From positions 377,541 to 403,779 of the forward strand of contig MU646583.1 of the NCBI GenBank assembly GCA_026770585.1: DNA of 26,239 bases, given 5' to 3'. This DNA comes from Baffinella frigidus. Its lineage: Eukaryota > Cryptophyceae > Cryptomonadales > Baffinellaceae. Shown here one piece after another: positions 16,628 to 25,544 of the stretch. The notes below the pieces were generated by a model. It was given only the letters and a program-made list of their open reading frames with translations, did not search any database and was not told the DNA's origin. A program made the translations under genes and the position numbers. How positions within the stretch are numbered: the first letter of the stretch is position 1; every line of letters begins with the position of its first letter.

Positions 16628-19453
16628 TTAAAACTGCGGAGGTGTTCCATCCCCGCTCGGCAGCGGGGTGGTGCGTGTGCTGCCTCGCAAAGAGACGTTT
16701 CCTCTCCACGGCGATGCACTCTTTCGGGAGGACACGGCTGGCTGCTCGCGCTGTCTGGTGCCAACGAGGGAAGGCTTTTGCCGCGGGGAGGTCAGGTCAG
16801 ACAGCTGCCGCGAAAAGGGTGTGCCGCGAAACGTGGACCGCTGGCGTTTGGAAACAGTGGAGGAGAGGCGAGAGATGTCGGGGGAGTGGGGCGGACCGGG
16901 GTTCTCAGTGTTGGCGCGCGATATGGGGACGAAGTCAGGCATGATGGGCGAGGCGGAGAACGCCAGGCCGTGATTCTGCGGCGGCTCTGGCGAGAGGCTG
17001 CGCGCTAGCTGCCGACACCAAACAGGGGGGGGGGGGGCTAGGTTTATTAAGTTGTCATACACGGCAGCTTCAGGGGGAGAGGTGGGAAGAGACCAGAGGG
17101 CTTGAACACACACGACACCACCCATCTCGCGTGAGCAGGTTCCTGGGCAGACCACCCTCCCCGCGCATTGCTGAGAAGCAATGGAAAGTGTGACAAGAGT
17201 GGGTATGTTGGACGGTGCCACGCCCTTGAAACTGCCCAACGACTTGCAGCAGCTGACATTGAGAGGGGCGGTCGACTTGCAGCAGCTGACATTCAGAGGG
17301 GCGGTCGTGGTCGTCCGTGAATGTGCGGCAGAGGGGCCAGGTCAGGAGTGTGGTGGCATGGGGTGGGTGGGGCGGACCGAAATTTGGTTGGCGTCGATGG
17401 TCGGGTGTTGTCCCGGTGATCCCGGAGGGTGTCCGTACACCTGCCCACCTCCCAGATGAATCCGTGTTCCGGGGTTGTGTGGTATCCAGCAGGGAGTCGG
17501 TCGCACTCACTGTCCGGCGCAGGACATCATGCGTGATCCAAACGGCAGGGAGTCACGCAACGATACTGCGCCAGCTCCCTTTCGCTGGCTCTCGTTTTCC
17601 ACGCGCGTGCGCTGACCACACAGCGGGCTACGAAGGGAAAGGCTGTAGCTTAACCGCCAACTTTCGGTTAGGATATCCGTAGGAAGTATCCTATGTCCCT
17701 ACGGATTGCTTGCCGTAGGGACATCTGGCGTATCCACGTGGGCGTTTCACAAAACCCCTGCGTATTCCGCTGTGTGGGCAGGAACGATGCGGGCAATGTG
17801 TCGACCTGCCGAAGTCTGCCCGTGGAGAAGAGGTTGATCGGGTCGGTGTTGCCTTGACCCTGCTGCCCCTGCTCGTCAACATCCGGATCAGCTCTTTCTC
17901 GATGCATCTCTGGATCCGACCCTCAACATTTGTCTGTGTGGTTTGCAACTGAGGGTATCCGTGGCTGGAGCGATCTAGAGCGTCTGGAGCCAGCGCCCAC
18001 TCCGGGCACAGAGGCCTCCCTGCCACATTGATGTGTGTATCTGCAGACGTCCAGCGCCATGTGTGTGCGAGACAACCACATACGAAACAGCGCATGGGTC
18101 TCGCAAAGCACCAGCGCGCTCGGTCAATGATACGTTGACAGTATCATGTAACAACCCTACTGGGCCAGTGACAGATGCGTCGTTCAGGTAGGGGGTGCTG
18201 GCAACGTGTTCTCATCAACTCGCCCCACATCCCACACCCTCAGGCAGGGGTCAGGGCCTCGTGTGCGATGATCCATGGGGGGTCGATCAGGTGGGGAGGA
18301 GCACCTGGCGGACGGAGGAGAGATCGGCGCCATAGCGCGTGCGCAGGTCGGCGCTGAGGTACTCGTATTCGGCTGTCGTCGCTCCCCGCTGTGCAAACGA
18401 CGACACGATCTGCCGCGGGGCAGGTGGGTCTGTTGGTGCTCCCAACGCAACGGCCTTCAACCCTGATGGGATCAAAGGTATGGGGGTACCCTGAACCCAA
18501 CTGCCCCAGCGTAGGTGCTCAGCCACGCCGCCTCCGCATCGAGAGCGCCGCTCGAGTCCAAATGGCAGCGGCAGGGAGTGAGGACTTCCGCTGGGATTAT
18601 CAAGGAGGGGCACCTGCGGGACGTTGCCGAGCTTTTCTGGGTTGTGGCGCGCGTAGAAGCGCTCGAGTTCCTGCTTGAGTGCGACGAGGTCGACCGCCGG
18701 GTTGGGCGGTGCATTCGATTGCACGGCTGCTCCGCCCACGTGCATGCGGAGCGCCCCCTGACACCGCCCAAGGGCTACAGTCAGGCCATGTATCGATTCG
18801 ATCCAGTTTGTTGGTTGGGTTCCGACTACGCAGTAGTCTGCAGAGGCACGACTATGTTGATCCAGCCCTACATGTCGGTGGGACGCAGCTTCATGGCGCT
18901 GGCGCAACGCCATTGCGGCTTGCCAAGAGTCCAGAGGAAATGGGGGTTAGCAGCACCTGATCGGTCGGGCCCCGCATTGGCATATTGCGCTGTGCCTGCG
19001 TCCAGCCGTTCTGCGGAATCGCCCCCTGACACAGCCCACGGACCACGGTCAGGCCATGTTTCGATGGTGTTCACGACGGCCATGGTGGTCGGAGGGTGTT
19101 TTTTGGTTGATCTGGGCTGCTCAAGTGGGTTTGGCACTACTGAGTATTGGCAGGACTGTGTTGATCCAGCCGTGCAGGTCGCAGAGACACAGGTCCGTGG
19201 CGCTGGCGCTAGATGCGGTCCGCATCACGTGCACATCAGCACGTGACAGGCAGGCGTGCATCTCCTCTTGCGCCTGCAGCTGGTCATCGCGCATTGGGGC
19301 CCTGGTCAAAGAAAGAATCCAGGAAGTGGTGGTTAGCAGCACCTGATCAGTCGGGCCCCCCCAAGGCACATTGTTCTGGGCCTGCGCCCAGCCGTTCTGT
19401 GGGTTCCCCTGCTGGCCTGGAGACTTCCCGTACCCGTAGTCGTGACCATTCAT
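16628..19453 (-). CDS. Unknown protein with repeated N-terminal peptide and helical NPEKL-type module, eight exons
   Basis: Exons 19453-19343, 19025-18957, 18757-18614, 18409-18305, 17933-17859, 17611-17511, 17170-17122 and 17008-16628. They total 344 codons before the TAA at 16628. All junctions agree: phase 0 except the sixth/seventh (phase 2). The start is ATG at 19453, reading MNGHDYGYGKSPGQQ. Exons 1 and 2 end in related peptides, PQNGWAQAQNNVPWGGPTDQ and PQNGWTQAQRNMPMRGPTDQ. Exons 3 and 4 give a helical module: LKQELERFYARHNPEKLGNV, then IVSSFAQ...YLSADLRTRYGADL. I recall similar FYxxHNPxKLxxV modules in many algal and protist proteins, function unknown to me. Exon 5 (RIQRCIEKELIRMLTSRGSR) is helical, and the 126-residue last exon is Ser/Pro/Arg-rich and probably disordered. 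The first four donors are CAG|GTGC. Exons 5-7 are less certain than 1-4 and 8. Confidence 0.7.
17241..17306. repeat. 33-bp tandem duplication
   Basis: Two units beginning GACTTGCAGCAGCTGACATT are adjacent with one mismatch. It lies in the intron between exons 17611-17511 and 17170-17122. The length keeps frame, so an exonic role cannot be excluded. Confidence 0.8.
17675..17724. repeat. Palindromic element copy 2 with a competing third arm
   Basis: ATGTCCCTACGG (17693-17704) and CCGTAGGGACAT (17713-17724) form a perfect 12-bp stem. A third arm, ATCCGTAGG (17675-17683), can pair with CCTACGGAT (17698-17706) instead, so two structures exclude each other. Related to 9987-10011. It lies in a predicted intron. 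Confidence 0.7.
18752..19402 (-). repeat. Tandem duplication of an exon plus its intron
   Basis: Segments 18752-19019 and 19020-19402 are diverged direct copies. Shared markers in order (plus strand) are CGCCCCCTGACAC, GTCAGGCCATGT.TCGAT, TGTTGATCCAGCC, GTGGCGCTGGCGC-like, GTTAGCAGCACCTGATC and CCAGCCGTTCTG. Each copy carries an acceptor, an exon part and a GTGCTGCTAACC donor region, which explains the repeated peptide of the gene. Confidence 0.75.
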
Positions 19454-20113
19454 GGCAAGCAAGAAGAAGAGGGGAACGTTCACTCCCCAAGAGCGGACAG
19501 GTTATGAGCGATTAGCAGGCGGAATTCAGTGCGGGGGGGAGCTGATTCCTTCTGTCAGAGCGAGAGAGGGCGAAACGATGCACGAGTGGGTGGTCCCAGA
19601 CTCGCGGTATGTGCCGATGGTCCAGCAGGAGTTCTGCGCCGCGCCCGGTACCGATAACTCCCCCCTGTTTATTTCCGCTGTTCCCTGCACAGCAGAAAAT
19701 GCGTCTGTCGAGGCTGTGGAAAGGAGCATAGGGTTTAGAAGTACGTGGTGTGCATGAGTGGATGAACTGGCTGCGAGCATGCAGGGGGTCACCCCGTTGT
19801 TTTGAGAAGCCTCTGTTCCTTGGTCTGACTTGACCGGTCGGCCTACTGTCGTCTGGTAGGGCTTTCAAGAAAACAAGAGAGACGTGCGTGCGCAAATGTA
19901 CGTTTTCGTGAGAGCCCTGGCACAGGACAGACAGCCGGCGCAGAAGCATGCTTGTGTCGACACGCGTCTCTCTCTCTCTCTCTCTTGCAGCTATTTCTTA
20001 AAACGTCTCGCTTTGATGTGTACATTTGTACCTCTTGAACCCCTATCCCCTCTTTGCCTCAACCATAATGCAAAACTCACCGGGGTTGGCGTGTTCTCGC
20101 AGCGTGCATATCG

Positions 20114-21596
20114 ATGGCGATGCTGCGGCGCGGGATCCCGTTGGTTCCACAGGAGCTGATCGCATACAAGCTGGGGCTGACGCTGTCGCGGGAGCACGTC
20201 GAGAGCGCTCGCTTTTTCAACCCCCGCGTGGCAGATGACCAGCTCATCGACCGCCCCACCATCCTTCCTCACGAGCCGGAGGTCTCTGAGCCAGCCCACT
20301 GCGTCCCGGCCCTCGCATCTCGGTTCAGGGTTGACCTAGTTGATGGCGGTTTAGGGTTTAGGGTTTAGGGTTTAGGGTTTAGGGACACCCTGAACCATTA
20401 TCCTGCACAGAACGCATCATGTGCATCGCGTGTGTCTGCTCAAATCAGTTCATAAAGCCTAAAACATAACGTCCCCCCGCCGCAGTATCACCCGGGCGCG
20501 GCACTGGCATCTCTCCACATCCCTCTCCGCTTCCAGTTTGTGTCGGTGTCGGCCATGACGCCCGCGCTGCTCTTCAACTTCCTCCTGGAGGTTACTGGTC
20601 AAACGACTGGTCACACCAACGAGGACGCTGACCCCGACATCCTCTTCTGCTTCTCGCCCCTGGCTGTCTGGCCCGCCAAGCCGGCAGGCAAGCAAGCCTG
20701 CATGCCCCGCGAACCCCGCCTGTCCCGCCGCCCCCGGCCGCCAGCAGAACACTGCTCATCGCACTCGATCTCTCTCTTGGTGTGGTGTGTAGTGTTTGAG
20801 GTTTAGGGTCTAAATCCTGAAACCTTGAACCTGAAGCCCTAAATTCTAAACCCTAAACCCTCAACCCTCAACCCTCAACCCTGAACCCTAAACCCTGAAC
20901 CCTAAATCCTAAACCCTAAACCCCAAACCCTGGACCCTTTATCATAAACCCTGAACCCTGGGCCATTAACCCAAACCATAAACCCTCAAACCTTAACCCT
21001 AGACCCCACACCCAGACCCTTAACCCCACACCTGACACCCTAAATCCTAAACCCTGAACCCTAATCCCTAAATCCTGAACCCGTAACCCTAATCCCTGAA
21101 CTTTAAACTCTAAACCCTACAGCTAACCAGTAAACCCTAAACCCTAAACCCCAAACCCCAAACTCAAAACACTAAACCCTGAAACCCTAAACTCGGACAT
21201 TCAGACACACCACTGTGGGTGCTCATGCTCATCATCCAAGGGGGGGCACCCTTAACCCTAAACCCTAAACCCTCATCCCCGAACCCTCAACTTCAAACTT
21301 CAAACCTCAAACCCCAAACCCCAAACACTTCCAGCCCCGACAGCCATCCACATCAGGGCCGCGCCCCTCTCGTGCGTCACAGCAAGCGACACTTTTCGAT
21401 TACAGATCTGAACTCGAAATTCGTCGATTTGATGAAATCCTGCGGGTGGGTGGCAGCATGCAGTGTGACCGCGCCCGCACCGCAGGGGGGCAGTCACCGG
21501 GAGTGCACCGCCCGGATGCGATGCTTCCTTCGTCGCCGCATCTCTGCCTTCTCGATCAGATCGAGCGCGGACGCCCCGCTGCTGACGCCAGGGAAG
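20114..21596 (+). CDS. Unknown protein, at least three exons
   Basis: Exon 20114-20281 starts at an ATG just after a TTCTCGCAG acceptor-like site. It reads MAMLRRGIPLVPQELIAYKL and SREHVESARFFNPRVADDQL and ends GAG|GTCTCT. Exon 20486-20590 opens after CCGCCGCAG, reads YHPGAALASLHIPLRFQFVS and then MTPALLFNFLLE, and ends GAG|GTTACT. Exon 21335-21445 reads PRQPSTSGPRPSRASQQATL and FDYRSELEIRRFDEILR. All are phase 0. From 21446 two continuations are possible: read-through to 21596 (LCLLDQIERGRPAADARE), or a 40-nt intron and exon 21486-21596, then an exon after CTTCCCAG at 21820 ending GYLS and a stop. The intron 20591-21334 is mostly CCCTAAA repeat. Family unknown. Confidence 0.5.
20348..20386. 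repeat. Perfect TTTAGGG array in an intron
   Basis: Five near-perfect GGTTTAGG units on plus inside the intron 20282-20485. This is the one clear case here where the G-rich strand is the sense strand of a modelled gene. Confidence 0.85.
20797..21331. repeat. Degenerate CCCTAAA tract (intronic)
   Basis: Long array of CCCTAAA/CCCTGAA/CCCTCAA variants, interrupted at about 21195-21250 by 55 bp of non-repeat sequence. It lies between exons ending at 20590 and starting at 21335, C-rich in the sense direction. Confidence 0.85.
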
Positions 21597-21599
21597 GTT

Positions 21600-21635
<36 letters not shown>

Positions 21636-21712
21636 GCTTGCTCTCTCGCTTTCTCTCTCGCTCTCTCGCTCTCTCGCTGTCGCCTTCTCTCTCTCTCGCT
21701 TACACTCTCAAT
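21600..21712. repeat. (CT)n-rich tract
   Basis: CTCT microsatellite grading into CTCTCGCT repeats. It follows a GTTACT donor candidate at 21597 and could serve as a polypyrimidine-rich intron. Confidence 0.8.
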
Positions 21713-22002
21713 CAAGCTTGCGGCTGCGGCGTGCCACAGGGGCAGCGAACACGTGACACGGGCACCGCACCCACAGTTGATACGGGCACCGCACCCACAG
21801 TTGCACTCCTGTCTTCCCAGGAGCCTCCGATGCTGTGTGCGGATTATGGTTACCTTTCGTAGATTCCGGTGCCGGGGGAGATTTCTGGAGGGTTCAGGGA
21901 GCTAGGGTTTCGGATGTATGGTTATGGTTGAGAGATATAGGGTGTAAAGGCACATGGGGCGTGCTGATCGGGTGCTGATCGCAAGTTGTGAATCTCGTGC
22001 AG

Positions 22003-22094
22003 GGGAGGGGTGGCGCGCGCGGGTGATCGATCCGGCGCCGGGGGTGGGGAAGTGGCGCAAGGTTAGCGGTGAGGCGCTGCTCAAGGGCATGCAG
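22003..22094 (+). CDS. Isolated exon of unknown gene
   Basis: After acceptor TCGTGCAG the frame reads EGWRARVIDPAPGVGKWRKV and SGEALLKGMQ, ending CAG|GTGCAC in phase 0. The same donor type is used by the 16628-19453 gene. A degraded second copy lies at about 22262-22336. Partner exons are not identified; the gene at 20114 upstream is the likeliest owner. Confidence 0.45.
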
Positions 22095-22150
22095 GTGCAC
22101 TGGGAGGGAGGGGCGGGGAGGGAGAGACAGCGAGAGAAAGCGAGAGAGAG

Positions 22151-22151
<1 letters not shown>

Positions 22152-22221
<70 letters not shown>
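22152..22221. repeat. 70-nt poly-G run
   Basis: Uninterrupted G between two copies of an exon-like segment, preceded by a GAGA-rich stretch. It is unlikely to be transcribed or sequenced without difficulty, so its length should be treated as approximate. Confidence 0.9.
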
Positions 22222-22222
<1 letters not shown>

Positions 22223-22354
22223 GGTGTGTTGACCCTGGAGGGTAGCGAGGAAGGGACTGCAGCCGGTGGACGAGATGGTGGGATGGCGCGGAGAGTCATC
22301 GGTGAAGTGTGGCTGGGGGGCATGCGGGTGCGCTGAGAGCTGTCCTGCCTCAGG

Positions 22355-22770
22355 GTTTAGGGGTTCAAACACTATTCTCTAAACCCTAAACCCTAGACCA
22401 TACACCGTGAATCCCAAACCCGAAACACGAAACATGAAACCCTAAACCCTAAACCCCAAACCCGAAACCCTAAACCCTAAACCCCAAACCCTAGACCCTA
22501 AATCCTAAACCCTGGACCCTTAACCCCCAACCCCCAACCCTAAACCCTAATCCCTAATCCCTAGACCCCACACCCTGAACCCTACACCCTACACCCTGAT
22601 CCCTGAACCCTAAACCCCAAACTCTACACCCTGAACCCTGAACCCTACACCCTACACTCTACACCCTAAACCCTACACCCTAAACCCTAAACCCTAAACC
22701 CTAAACCCTAAACTCTCAACCCTCAAACCCAAACCCTAAACCCTAGACCCTAAACCCTACACCCTAGACG
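22355..22770. repeat. Degenerate CCCTAAA tract
   Basis: About 400 bp of CCCTAAA with CCCTACA, CCCTGAA and CCCGAAA variants. Perfect CCCTAAA runs occur near 22680-22710. Confidence 0.9.
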
Positions 22771-23189
22771 AGGGGAACATTGATGCACCACGTCGCTGCC
22801 TCCCGCGCGTTCCCTTGGTGGCGTGCATGATCCCCTTGGGAGTTCTCAATCGGTGTATAAGCCTGCAGGCCAAAATCGGAAGGCACGCCCTGGAGGTTCA
22901 GTAGCGTGCACGTCCTTCCCAGACATCTCCCCAACCCCCTCACCCTGTCCCTGATGGCAGGCACTGGGAGACGACTACATGGGCGGGCTCTGGCTCCTCA
23001 CCTCGTCGCAGTCCAAGACACCAAGCCACGCGCAACGCAGCGGAGAGAAGGCGGGGGGAGAACGAGGGGGGCAGCAGGGGACAGCCGAGGGGCAGGGTGC
23101 GGACGCGCAGCGCGATGTGCCGTCGGGTGGGGCAAATGTCAGTTTCGGGCGCCCCCCCTCTGCCGCTGCACCCTCCTGCGCACAGGTCC
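22771..23189. other. Region without a supported gene
   Basis: A minus-strand frame over 22764-22964 (TCTLLNLQGVPSDFGLQAYT) looks coding-like but lacks clear splice partners. 22970-23160 is GC-rich with open frames on both strands. Confidence 0.35.
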
Positions 23190-23640
23190 TTATGTTTATT
23201 CTTATGTTTATTTTTCTTCGTCTGCTTTTTCTTCTTCTTCGTCGTATGTTTCTTTTTCTACCTCTTATTCTTCTGCTGCGTCTTCTTCGTCTTCCTCTTC
23301 TTCTTCTTCGTCTTCTCTTCTTCTGTATTGCCTGCAGAAAGGACCTCACGAGCCCCCTCAGCCTTCCGAAAAGTGATCAACTACCAACGTAACACGACAG
23401 GTGGTGTTCCGAGGCAGCTTCGACCGCACTCCCTCCTCGAATTCGAACATACGGCGAGCCGGCAGCACCACCAGCGCCCAACGCCTCTCCTCCATGGGAT
23501 CGTCCCAGTGGGCCGCGGAGGAGGAGTGCTGGGGCGAGGAGGAGGAGGAAGAGGGGCGCCGGGGTGCCGAGGTCCCGCGGCGCGCTGTCATCTGGGGCGA
23601 TCGAGTCCCCCTTGTCAACTTCAACGCCCTTGCCGGGTGA
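23190..23640 (+). CDS. Pyrimidine tract followed by a probable exon, frame uncertain
   Basis: A (TTC)n/(CTT)n tract of about 145 bp ends at TTGCCTGCAG (23328-23337), a textbook plus-strand acceptor. From 23338 one frame stays open (RTSRAPSAFRKVINYQ onward). Another frame, from the CAG at 23399-23401, reads VVFRGSFDRTPSSNSNIRRA and later RRAVIWGDRVPLVNFNALAG to a stop at 23640. The minus strand also has a plausible frame (ARRMFEFEEGVRSKLPRNTT). The acceptor favours plus, but the product is unknown. Confidence 0.3.
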
Positions 23641-23858
23641 CTGCCCCCCTCCCCCTGCGCACCCACATACCGGTAGCTAGGGGGCTACTCTGTCCTGCAG
23701 CTGGCGGTGCTTGACTGAGCAGGACTGGGCCAAGCGCCTGTTCGCTGCGAGCATCACTTGGCGTGGCGCTGCCTTCCATGCCTCCTCTCACAGCCCCCTT
23801 CGCTCCTCGCCCCCACGCCCCTCGCCCGCGTCGCTCACCCTGACTCCTCCCGACGCAG

Positions 23859-23889
23859 GGTGAGATCCGAGCGAGGCGAGCTGAACAAG
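23859..23889 (+). CDS. Possible 31-nt micro-exon
   Basis: Bordered by TCCCGACGCAG and AAG|GTGGGT, both good plus-strand splice signals. It reads VRSERGELNK in one frame. There is no phase check, because the neighbours are unresolved. Confidence 0.25.
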
Positions 23890-24342
23890 GTGGGTGTGGA
23901 TGGCGAGGGTGACAGAGACGCGGCGGGGACCGAGGGCGCGGGAGCAGCTCCTGGGGGGGATGGGAAGGAGGAAGCGGGAGCGGCGGCGGCGGGAGTGGGG
24001 GAGGCTGGGCGGTCATTCCGCCAGCTGCATGTACTCCTGGGGCTCAGGCGCTTTGCGCATCAGCTTTGACTGGACCCTCTGGTCTGGGTGGTTGGGGGGT
24101 GTAATTACAGTGGGGGTATTATTTTGAGAAACGCGCCAGAAACACTCGAGATTGGATTGCCTGCCTACCACAGGGCAAGACTACACCATGGCTGCGCCAA
24201 CCAATTCAAGCCACAGTGTTTAGTATTTTCATTCATTTACACACATTATTTACACTTGCCCCAGCATCCGCAGGGCTCGACCACTTGACGCGTGCAGCAC
24301 ATGGAAGCATCAAATCTACTTGTCACGTCTATCGCCTCCCTC
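23890..24342. other. No gene recognised
   Basis: GC-rich to 24060, then less GC-rich (24090-24300) with TTTTCATTCATTTACACAC. It may hold the 3' end of the minus-strand gene that stops at 24343, but no feature is certain. Confidence 0.4.
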
Positions 24343-25541
24343 TCAACCCCTCTCAATCCTCTCAAGAGAGTGTCGGAATTCCCCTCCATATGGAGGGAAA
24401 CTCCGGCACTCTCTCTGGACCGACGCAGCTACGCGAGCCGTCTCCTGGATCCACGCTGGCGTGCGTGTAGTGCCGTGATTGGGGTGCAGAGTAGTGCGGG
24501 TGGGAGGCAGGGAATGAGAGCTCCGACGACGGCAGCAGACACTCGTCACGCGAGGCGTCTGCGCGCAGCTGCCCGCTCAGAAGCGACCACCAACCACCTG
24601 CTCACCGGTCGGAACACATGAGCTTTTGCACAAGGCAGTCGAAACACGTGAGCCCTTGCAGTCGGCGCCATTGAGCACGTGCAAGAGCAGACAACTGATT
24701 GGCGGTCGAAACAAATGAGCTCTTGCAAGGGCAGTCGGAACAAACAATCTGTTGCAAGGGCAGGGATCGTATGCACTCTCCGGCAGCGAGACGCTCTTGC
24801 GAGGTGAAGGAGCGCGTGCGTTGCGGTGCAATGTGGATCGCGATGGAGCGAGAGAAGAGTGTGAGAGTGTGAGAGTGAGAGAGTGTGAGAGTGTGAGAGA
24901 AAGAGCGGGCGAGAGGAGGGTGTTGGAGGGCGAGGACCGGTAGCGGTCCTCCTCACTCAGCGCCCCCACCCCGCGCCACTTGGCAGTCAGCGCATCCACA
25001 TCACGTCCCCTCTCGGCCAACTCCGCACGCGGGTGCTTCGGAGGCGGGCCCGAGCTTGTTCGCGGATCGGTGTTTCTTCTGGGCGTGATGATCGCGTCCA
25101 GACGGTAGTTCCCTCTCGGCACGTCTCCCGACTCCGCCCTGCTTCGAAACGCGCAGGAGACACAAGAGGCACTGGTGAGTTCAGAGAGAGTGAGAAAGAG
25201 ATGGAGCCAACCACGGGTGGAGAGAGTGGAAAGAGGGAGGGAGGGAGCGAGCGAGGGAGGAAGCGAGAAAGGGAGCGAGCGAGAGAGGGAGAGAGGAAGC
25301 GGGGCAGAGAATGAGAAACGGAGAGAAAAAGAGAAAGGGAGAGAGGGAGAGAGGGAGAGAGGGAGTGTCGACACTTGGCGGGTAGAAATCAAGGACCTGC
25401 TGCCGACAGACGATCCCGTGGGCGGGCGCGGAGCGTGAGCAGGGAGACTTCTGGCAGAGATAGCGAGAGACTTCTCGAGAGCTGCTGCGCGAAGGTGCAG
25501 CCCCGGGATCCATGAAAGTCGGTTGCTCCGGTCCCCAAACC
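24343..25541 (-). CDS. Unknown protein with repeat-built exon, four exons
   Basis: Exons 25541-25397, 25138-24938, 24795-24606 and 24558-24343, with phases 2, 2 and 0 agreeing at the three junctions and a TGA at 24343. Exon 1 here opens after CGAAACTCGCAACAG at the edge of a telomere-like tract and reads FGDRSNRLSWIPGLHLRAAA, LEKSLAISARSLPAH. Exon 2 reads GDVPRGNYRLDAIITPRRNT and RAELAERGRDVDALTAKWRG, ending ALSEEDRYR; it is the clearest coding piece. Exon 3 consists of degenerate tandem repeats (ATDCLFRLP, ARAHVFRLP, AKAHVFRP) and ends at a strong GTGAGC donor. The last intron is only 47 nt. Exon 4 is basic and Ser/Thr/Arg-rich. The intron 25139-25396 is strongly pyrimidine-rich in sense. 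Upstream exons are missing; a coding-like stretch (RFRIPQDVNYRRCALLVKLL) lies near 25690-25745. Family unknown. Confidence 0.6.
24365..24414. other. Long imperfect hairpin inside the last exon
   Basis: AGAGAGTGTCGGA pairs with TCCGGCACTCTCT (one G-U type mismatch), and inside it TTCCCCTCC pairs with GGAGGGAA. Precursor-like in size (about 50 nt), but it overlaps coding sequence of the minus-strand gene. Confidence 0.65.
24606..24763. repeat. Five degenerate ~28-bp direct repeats
   Basis: Units on plus follow GTCGGAACA.ATGAGC..TTGCAAGGGCA with variants, beginning near 24608, 24638, 24661, 24705 and 24732. They lie within the third exon of the minus-strand gene and encode its repeated peptides. 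Confidence 0.7.
24850..24905. repeat. GAGTGTGA-type microsatellite
   Basis: GTGTGAGA/GTGAGAGA units. On the minus strand this forms a pyrimidine-rich tract in the intron between exons 25138-24938 and 24795-24606. Confidence 0.75.
25180..25368. repeat. GAGA-rich tract, polypyrimidine in sense
   Basis: Purine-rich (GAGAGGGA, GAGCGAGA) on plus. It lies within the intron 25139-25396 of the minus-strand gene, so the transcript strand is CT-rich. Confidence 0.8.
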
Positions 25542-25544
25542 CTG

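Noticed and set aside
21494-21715. Minus-strand frame rich in RERERE
   Set aside because: It is the reverse translation of the CT microsatellite. The adjoining sequence is better read on plus.
23097-23714. Phe/Leu-rich open frame that looks like membrane segments
   Set aside because: The hydrophobic part is the translation of a (TTC)n tract ending in a textbook acceptor, so it is intronic.
24577-25392. 271-codon minus-strand frame with a Ser/Leu/Pro-rich start
   Set aside because: It reads through a CT-rich tract that fits an intron. The spliced model explains the same exons with matching phases on both sides.
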